A stretch of 19,252 nucleotides of DNA from CAYGJN01 sp964350135. Lineage in GTDB: Bacteria > Bdellovibrionota > Bacteriovoracia > Bacteriovoracales > Bacteriovoracaceae. The translations under genes and the position numbers were made by a program. This document shows positions 15,023 through 19,252 of this stretch, piece by piece. The stretch spans positions 1 to 19,252 of the forward strand of contig CAYGJN010000047.1 in assembly GCA_964350135.1 (NCBI GenBank), read 5' to 3'. The first letter of the stretch is position 1. Each line of letters begins with the position of its first letter. The notes below the pieces were generated by a model that saw only the letters and a program-made list of their open reading frames with translations, was not told the origin of the DNA and searched no databases.

Positions 15023-15915
15023 TGAGTATTCTAAAAATAGTTAGACACCTTAAAGATGCCGAACTGTTAGAAGGGATAGATCTTTCAAAGTATTCAACAA
15101 TTAAATTAAAGGCAAAGGGTAATATAATTATTGTTAAGTCCCTTCAGACCCTTAAAGATTTACTTCCTCTTTTAAGTAAAAATAAAATAAATTATAGAGT
15201 ACTTGGTATTGGGGCTAATCAAGTTTTGAGCGGTGGGTCTGATCTTTATTATCTAAAACTTAAGTTTGATTTTGATCAAAAATATCTTGAGAACATCCAG
15301 GAAGAATATACCCTTCCAGCTTCAGTGCCTCTTTCTCTATTAACAAACCATGCAAAACAGTTCTCTTTAAAGAAATGGGATCTTATGACAGGTATACCTG
15401 CAACTCTTGGTGGTGCTGTTTTTATGAATGCAGGGATCAGCCAGGGTGATATTTCTGAAATAGTTTCTAAGGTAAAGATTGTAAAAATAGACGGTAGTTT
15501 AAAAGAAGTATCAATAGATGATAGTAGTTTTTCCTATAGAAAAAATCATTTTATAGAACCTGGGGAAGTTATTTTTGAAGTAGTTCTTAAAAATTTAGGC
15601 ACACAAAGTGATATTAAGTCACAAATTGAAACTTATATAAGAAATAGAGATCAAACTCAGCCATGGAAACAGAAAACTTGTGGATGTGTCTTTAAGAATT
15701 ATTCAAAAACTTGCAGAGCAGGGCAATATATAGATATACTAGGACTGAAGGGTTTAACTTATAAAGGACTAAAAATTAGCAATCTTCATGGAAATTTCTT
15801 TGTGAACTTTGGAGAAGCAAAGACTGAGGACTTTATCTATTTCGTGAAGCTTATTCAAGAGGAGCTCTACCTACAATATGGAATTAAGTTTGAGCTAGAA
15901 GTGCAATTAGCATGA
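15022..15915 (+). CDS. murB: UDP-N-acetylenolpyruvoylglucosamine reductase
   Basis: MurB is a cytosolic FAD enzyme that reduces UDP-GlcNAc-enolpyruvate to UDP-MurNAc with NADPH. FAD-domain signatures are STIKLKAKG (25-33), LGIGANQVLSGG (61-72, with Ala where most have Ser in 'GSN') and TGIPATLGGAVFMNAG (123-138). Catalytic elements are SYRKN (171-175, R173), CGCVFKN (220-226), LKGLTYKG (242-249), HGNFFVN (256-262) and the C-terminal Glu in ELEV (E293). The general-acid position, Ser in E. coli (S229), is Cys222 here; Cys is known at this position in some MurB proteins. The length of 297 residues is that of the shorter type II enzymes. It is linked to murC by a one-base overlap and to the next gene by ATGA. 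No ribosome site is evident. Confidence 0.93.
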   Translation: MSILKIVRHLKDAELLEGIDLSKYSTIKLKAKGNIIIVKSLQTLKDLLPLLSKNKINYRVLGIGANQVLSGGSDLYYLKLKFDFDQKYLENIQEEYTLPASVPLSLLTNHAKQFSLKKWDLMTGIPATLGGAVFMNAGISQGDISEIVSKVKIVKIDGSLKEVSIDDSSFSYRKNHFIEPGEVIFEVVLKNLGTQSDIKSQIETYIRNRDQTQPWKQKTCGCVFKNYSKTCRAGQYIDILGLKGLTYKGLKISNLHGNFFVNFGEAKTEDFIYFVKLIQEELYLQYGIKFELEVQLA

Positions 15916-16664
15916 AACTAAAAAATAAAATCCTAATTACAATCTTTATCTTTAGCGTAATCAACGTTTCGGCTACAATTGGCTTTAATAACCAATCAAT
16001 TAATTACAAAACTTATTTTGGAAAATGCCCTTCTCGAGTTGCAGGAAAGCTTACTTTAAACTTGGTGAAAACATTTGAAAAAACGAAGTCACTTAAATCA
16101 TTAAAAGATAAAATTATTGAAGAAAAGTTGGATGAGAAGCATTTCCTTTCTAAGTACAATATTTCTTATAATCCGCTTACAAAACTTTTAAAATTTTCCT
16201 ACGATTGCCCAAACCCTTTAATGAAAGTACAGATCTATAAAGAGAATGAAATCGAGTCATATAGTGCAATTCTTGTGGATAATGGTCAATTATTCGATCC
16301 AAATTATGAAATCTTGTTAAGATCTGATAAAAAATTAAAAACCGACCTTCCTTCTTTAGCTCTTCCTGTAGGACGTATAAACGAAGACCTTCAGCAAACA
16401 ATTACTAAACTAGTAAATTCTATGTCTGAAAACCTGAAAGGAATGCTTTCTGAGGTTATTGTAAATGAGGATAATGAGCTAACTGTTATCTTATCCCTAC
16501 GAAGCCGCCCATCATCCGCCTTTTTTGGTCAAGAAAGCTGGAGTGAAAAAGTCTACAAATTAGAAAAAATTATTGCCGAGATGAAAGAACGCAAACGTTA
16601 TCCTAGTATTATAAATCTTTCTGATTCTAAGAAAGTAGTTGTCAAGTTCTCAGATAAATTCTAG
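15912..16664 (+). CDS. ftsQ: Divergent FtsQ/DivIB-like divisome protein
   Basis: This 250-residue protein occupies the ftsQ slot between murB and ftsA. A very short basic N-terminus (MKLKNK) precedes one hydrophobic segment (7-24), which may be a membrane anchor or a signal peptide. Residues about 40-130 have a POTRA-like pattern: a helix-rich stretch, then NPLTKLLKFSYDCPNPLMKV and a SYSAILVDNGQLFDP strand, which resembles the FtsQ segment ending in a Gly before the second domain. The C-terminal part (about 215-248), EKVYKLEKIIAEMKE then INLSDSKKVVVKF, is typical of FtsQ beta-domain ends. Two Cys-Pro pairs (C39, C99) could form a disulfide in the periplasm. FtsQ bridges FtsL/FtsB to the divisome. 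Sequence identity looks low, so position carries much of the weight. The ATGA overlap with murB supports co-translation. Confidence 0.68.
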   Translation: MKLKNKILITIFIFSVINVSATIGFNNQSINYKTYFGKCPSRVAGKLTLNLVKTFEKTKSLKSLKDKIIEEKLDEKHFLSKYNISYNPLTKLLKFSYDCPNPLMKVQIYKENEIESYSAILVDNGQLFDPNYEILLRSDKKLKTDLPSLALPVGRINEDLQQTITKLVNSMSENLKGMLSEVIVNEDNELTVILSLRSRPSSAFFGQESWSEKVYKLEKIIAEMKERKRYPSIINLSDSKKVVVKFSDKF

Positions 16665-16667
16665 CAT
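16639..16667 (+). promoter_or_regulatory. Possible promoter for ftsA-ftsZ at the end of ftsQ
   Basis: TTGTCA (16639-16644, five of six matches) and TAGCAT (16662-16667, four of six) are 17 bases apart, overlapping the ftsQ stop codon. Transcription would start near 16674, giving a leader of about 62 bases before ftsA. Separate ftsA/ftsZ promoters inside upstream genes are common in dcw clusters. The -10 match is weak. Confidence 0.3.
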
Positions 16668-16736
16668 TTTAGTATCATGCCCAAACTGTAGGGTATGAGA
16701 ATGGAATGAATCTGTTCAGCAGGAGAAGGGACTCTC

Positions 16737-17975
16737 ATGACAGCAGACAAAAGTATCATCGTCGGATTAGATGCAGGAACCACAAAAGTCTGTACGATAG
16801 TTGCTACAAAATCTAGTAGTGGCGAACTCGAAATCATTGGTGTTGGATCGCATCCAAGTCAAGGCCTTAAAAAAGGTTCCGTTGTTAATATTGATAAAAC
16901 AATTAAATCAATTCACGCTTCAATTGAAGAAGCTAGGTTAATGGCCGGCGTAAATTTTAATAAAGTAACTATTGGGATTGCTGGAAACCATATCTATAGT
17001 TTTAATAGTTCTGGTGTTGTTGCTATAAAAAATAATGAAGTTTCTCGTGACGATATAGAGCGTGTAATTGAAGCGGCCAAAGCGGTTGTTATTCCTTCAG
17101 ACCGAGAAATTATTCATGTTATTCCCCAAGAGTTCAAAGTTGATAATATTGGAGACATTAAAGATCCAATTGGAATGTGTGGTGTAAGACTTGAGGTAAG
17201 TGTTCATATCGTTACTGGCCAAATTAGTCTTATTCAAAATTTAGTTAAATGTGTTGAGCATGCAGGGGTTCGAGTTGAAAATATTATTCTTCAGCCAATC
17301 GCTTCATCAGAATCAGTACTTAGTTTAGAAGAGAAAGAGCTAGGTGTTATATTAGTTGATATTGGTGGTGGAACAACTGATATAGCTATATGGAAAGAGG
17401 GTAGCTTGATCCATTCACAGATAATTCCTATTGGTGGAAGTCATTTCACTAATGATCTTGCCGTAGCTTTGAAAATTCCTCATACAGAAGCGGAAAGAGT
17501 TAAAGTTAATCATGGAAGTGTATTAGCTGAATCTTTAAACCAATCAGCACAAATATCTGTACAAGGTTTATCTGGAACAAAGACTAGAGAGATTAAACTT
17601 AGCCAGGTCGCAGATGTTCTTGGTGCCAGAGCAGAAGAGTTATTCGATATAATTAAAGATATTGTTAAAGAAAGAAATCTTGAAGATGAAATAACAGGTG
17701 GTTTTGTAATTACTGGTGGAGGCGCTTTAATCAAGGGTATGCCAGAGTTAGCAGAATATGTTTTAGAGAGATCAGCAAAAAGAGGGTTTCCTCAGCCTTT
17801 TGGTGGGATGACAAATCTCATGCAAAATCCTCAATTTTCTACAGTCCTAGGTCTTTTAATAGAGTCGGCTCGCAGAGATGGAGGAGAAACTTATCTTCCT
17901 CATAATAGTGAGCATACAGATATTATAAGCAAGCTTGGTGACTCTCTTAAGAGCGTGTTCAAGGATATTTTTTAA
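16737..17975 (+). CDS. ftsA: Cell division actin-like ATPase and membrane anchor for FtsZ
   Basis: FtsA polymerises under the membrane, tethers FtsZ and signals to FtsQLB/FtsW-FtsI. The actin-fold nucleotide motifs are GLDAGTTKVC (10-19, phosphate 1), VDIGGGTTD (207-215, phosphate 2) and GGFVITGGGALIKG (321-334, adenosine). The FtsA-specific 1C domain occupies about residues 85-165, with DREIIHVIPQEFKVD. The last 19 residues (DIISKLGDSLKSVFKDIF) form an amphipathic helix typical of the FtsA membrane-targeting sequence. The length of 412 residues is close to E. coli (420). The 72-base gap after ftsQ is one of the largest inside the cluster and holds an AGGAGAAGGGA ribosome-site region (16721-16731). 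ftsZ follows after 12 bases. Confidence 0.95.
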   Translation: MTADKSIIVGLDAGTTKVCTIVATKSSSGELEIIGVGSHPSQGLKKGSVVNIDKTIKSIHASIEEARLMAGVNFNKVTIGIAGNHIYSFNSSGVVAIKNNEVSRDDIERVIEAAKAVVIPSDREIIHVIPQEFKVDNIGDIKDPIGMCGVRLEVSVHIVTGQISLIQNLVKCVEHAGVRVENIILQPIASSESVLSLEEKELGVILVDIGGGTTDIAIWKEGSLIHSQIIPIGGSHFTNDLAVALKIPHTEAERVKVNHGSVLAESLNQSAQISVQGLSGTKTREIKLSQVADVLGARAEELFDIIKDIVKERNLEDEITGGFVITGGGALIKGMPELAEYVLERSAKRGFPQPFGGMTNLMQNPQFSTVLGLLIESARRDGGETYLPHNSEHTDIISKLGDSLKSVFKDIF

Positions 17976-17987
17976 AGGAGAATGAAT

Positions 17988-19252
17988 ATGTTTGAAATTT
18001 CAAAAGACGAAGAAATGGGTAATGCCAAAATCAGAGTCATCGGTATCGGTGGCGGTGGTTGTAATGCAGTTAATACCATGATTAAAGCAGGACTTTCAGG
18101 AGTTGAGTATATAGTAGCAAATACTGATGCTCAGGCTCTTAATGCTAGCTTAGCCCCAACTAAAATACAGCTTGGTGCCGAAATTACTAAAGGCCTTGGT
18201 GCAGGTGCAAATCCTGAGGTTGGTCGTAAGGCTGCACTTGAAGAGTATGAAAAGTTAACTGAAATTCTTGAAGGCGCAGATATGGTTTTTGTTACTGCCG
18301 GTATGGGTGGTGGAACAGGAACAGGTGCAGCACCTGTTATTGCCAAACTTGCAAGAGAGCTCGGAGCTTTAACTGTTGGTGTTGTTACAAAGCCTTTTAT
18401 TTTTGAAGGTAAGAGAAGAATGAAACAAGCAAAATCAGGGATAGAGTCTTTAGAAGAATGCGTAGACTCACTTATCACAATTCCAAATCAGAAACTTCTG
18501 ACTTTGGCAGGTGAAAGCTTATCTTTAATTGATACATTCAAAAGAGCTGATGAAGTTCTTTTGAACGCAGTTCAAGGTATCTCTGATTTAATTAATAATA
18601 CAGGTCTTATAAATGCTGACTTTGCTGATGTGAGCACTGTTATGGCCAACAAAGGCATGGCCCTTATGGGTACAGGGATTTGCTCTGGTCAAGATCGTGC
18701 AATTAAAGCTGCAAATGAAGCGATTAGTTCTCCACTACTTGAAGACATTACAATTGATGGCGCAACTGGAATTATTGTTAATATTACTGGCGATGAATCA
18801 CTTACAACTTATGAAGCCAATGAAGCAATGACTCTTATAATGGAAGCTGCAGATGAAGATGCTGAAATTATTTTTGGAACTGTTATTGATGAATCCATGA
18901 CTGATGCAGTTAAGATTACTGTCATTGCAACAGGACTTGGAGATTTAGCACCTAGAGTTCAGCCAGTAAGAAGAGAAGAAATGATAAGTGATCTTACTAA
19001 CGAGACTGTTGAAAGACAAAACTCACTTGAGCAAGTAAGAACTTTGGATGAAGAAATTTCTTCAAGTGTTCAATTTGAAGAAGTTGAAGAAAAAGTGGAA
19101 AGAAGCTTTGAAGAGCCAAGAGATGTTCCAAGAGAAATTACTAGAGAAATGAATCGTGAAACAACTTCAAACCTTGCTTCTAGCATCAAGCAAGCAGCAA
19201 TGAAGTACGAAGAAGCAAAAGAAGAAAGGTCTGAGCAGAGAGAACCTTCAAT
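17988..19252 (+). CDS. ftsZ: Tubulin-like cell division GTPase FtsZ (3' end beyond window)
   Basis: FtsZ forms the cytokinetic ring. The frame is open from 17988 to the window edge (421 codons). Visible motifs are [11 protein letters not shown] (19-29), NTDAQAL (45-51), the tubulin signature GGGTGTG (107-113), [11 protein letters not shown] (134-144) and the T7 catalytic loop NADFAD (209-214), which needs the second Asp for GTP hydrolysis. The globular core ends near residue 320 (VIATGLGD). The remaining hundred or so residues form a Glu/Arg-rich, low-complexity linker; the C-terminal FtsA-binding peptide lies outside the window. AAAGGAG (17974-17980) is seven bases before the ATG at 17988 but only one base before the in-frame ATG at 17982, so 17988 is chosen. 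It is co-transcribed with ftsA. Confidence 0.97.
   Translation, partial: MFEISKDEEMGNAKIRVIGIGGGGCNAVNTMIKAGLSGVEYIVANTDAQALNASLAPTKIQLGAEITKGLGAGANPEVGRKAALEEYEKLTEILEGADMVFVTAGMGGGTGTGAAPVIAKLARELGALTVGVVTKPFIFEGKRRMKQAKSGIESLEECVDSLITIPNQKLLTLAGESLSLIDTFKRADEVLLNAVQGISDLINNTGLINADFADVSTVMANKGMALMGTGICSGQDRAIKAANEAISSPLLEDITIDGATGIIVNITGDESLTTYEANEAMTLIMEAADEDAEIIFGTVIDESMTDAVKITVIATGLGDLAPRVQPVRREEMISDLTNETVERQNSLEQVRTLDEEISSSVQFEEVEEKVERSFEEPRDVPREITREMNRETTSNLASSIKQAAMKYEEAKEERSEQREPS

Noticed and set aside
17510..18478. Minus-strand frames opposite ftsA and ftsZ
   Set aside because: Both are antisense to highly conserved regions (FtsA nucleotide site, FtsZ GTPase core) and show no start signals of their own.
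1..19252. CRISPR arrays, tRNA or rRNA genes, insertion sequences, prophage or toxin-antitoxin genes
   Set aside because: No repeat-spacer pattern, cloverleaf, transposase motif or long terminal inverted repeat was seen; nearly all bases are accounted for by wall, division and related genes.

Overview
The window is an AT-rich, almost fully coding stretch that holds a nearly complete division and cell wall (dcw) cluster. It comes from a Gram-negative-type bacterium that uses meso-diaminopimelate: MurE carries the DNPR motif, exported wall enzymes are present, and FtsQ/FtsA/FtsZ are together. The AT-rich composition, an FtsI with a PASTA tail, MTA phosphorylase, and secreted M14 peptidase and L,D-transpeptidase genes would fit a Bdellovibrionota-like lineage such as Bacteriovoracales. 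That placement is inference; nothing in the window is a taxonomic marker I can test.

Layout. Bases 1-671 (minus strand) hold the 5' part of a secreted M14 zinc carboxypeptidase cut by the window edge. A 144-base divergent intergenic region follows, with a TGACG-AAG-CGTCA palindrome overlapping a good minus-strand -35 box. From 816 everything reads on the plus strand: mtnP, rsmH, ftsL, ftsI, murE, murF, mraY, murD, then two secreted-protein genes (a small unknown protein and a YkuD-type L,D-transpeptidase), then ftsW, murG, murC, murB, a divergent ftsQ, ftsA and ftsZ, which runs off the right edge. Most junctions overlap by 1-14 bases or are separated by a few bases, so the cluster looks like one translationally coupled operon. 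Likely internal promoters lie at 10055-10082 and, more weakly, just before ftsA. There is no mraZ before rsmH and no ddl between murB and ftsQ.

How the genes work together. MurB, MurC, MurD, MurE and MurF build UDP-MurNAc-pentapeptide from the UDP-GlcNAc-enolpyruvate made by MurA, which is not in this window. MraY and MurG convert it to lipid II. FtsW polymerises lipid II and FtsI crosslinks it at the septum. FtsL and FtsQ scaffold the divisome, and FtsZ with its membrane anchor FtsA forms the ring. RsmH methylates 16S rRNA and MtnP recycles the methylthioadenosine left over from S-adenosylmethionine.

Main points for a second look: (1) rsmH appears to start at a non-canonical AUA codon (1661) behind a good Shine-Dalgarno sequence; the first usual start codon, TTG at 1712, would remove a conserved N-terminal motif. 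(2) MurD, in its canonical place, has lost several residues that are normally invariant in Mur ligases (P-loop Lys to Arg, metal-site His to Tyr, Arg to Lys). (3) A two-gene secreted module, an unknown protein plus an L,D-transpeptidase, with its own promoter, is inserted between murD and ftsW. (4) The murC Shine-Dalgarno sequence is buried in a hairpin inside the end of murG, a candidate coupling device. No RNA genes, CRISPR arrays, insertion sequences or phage genes were seen.
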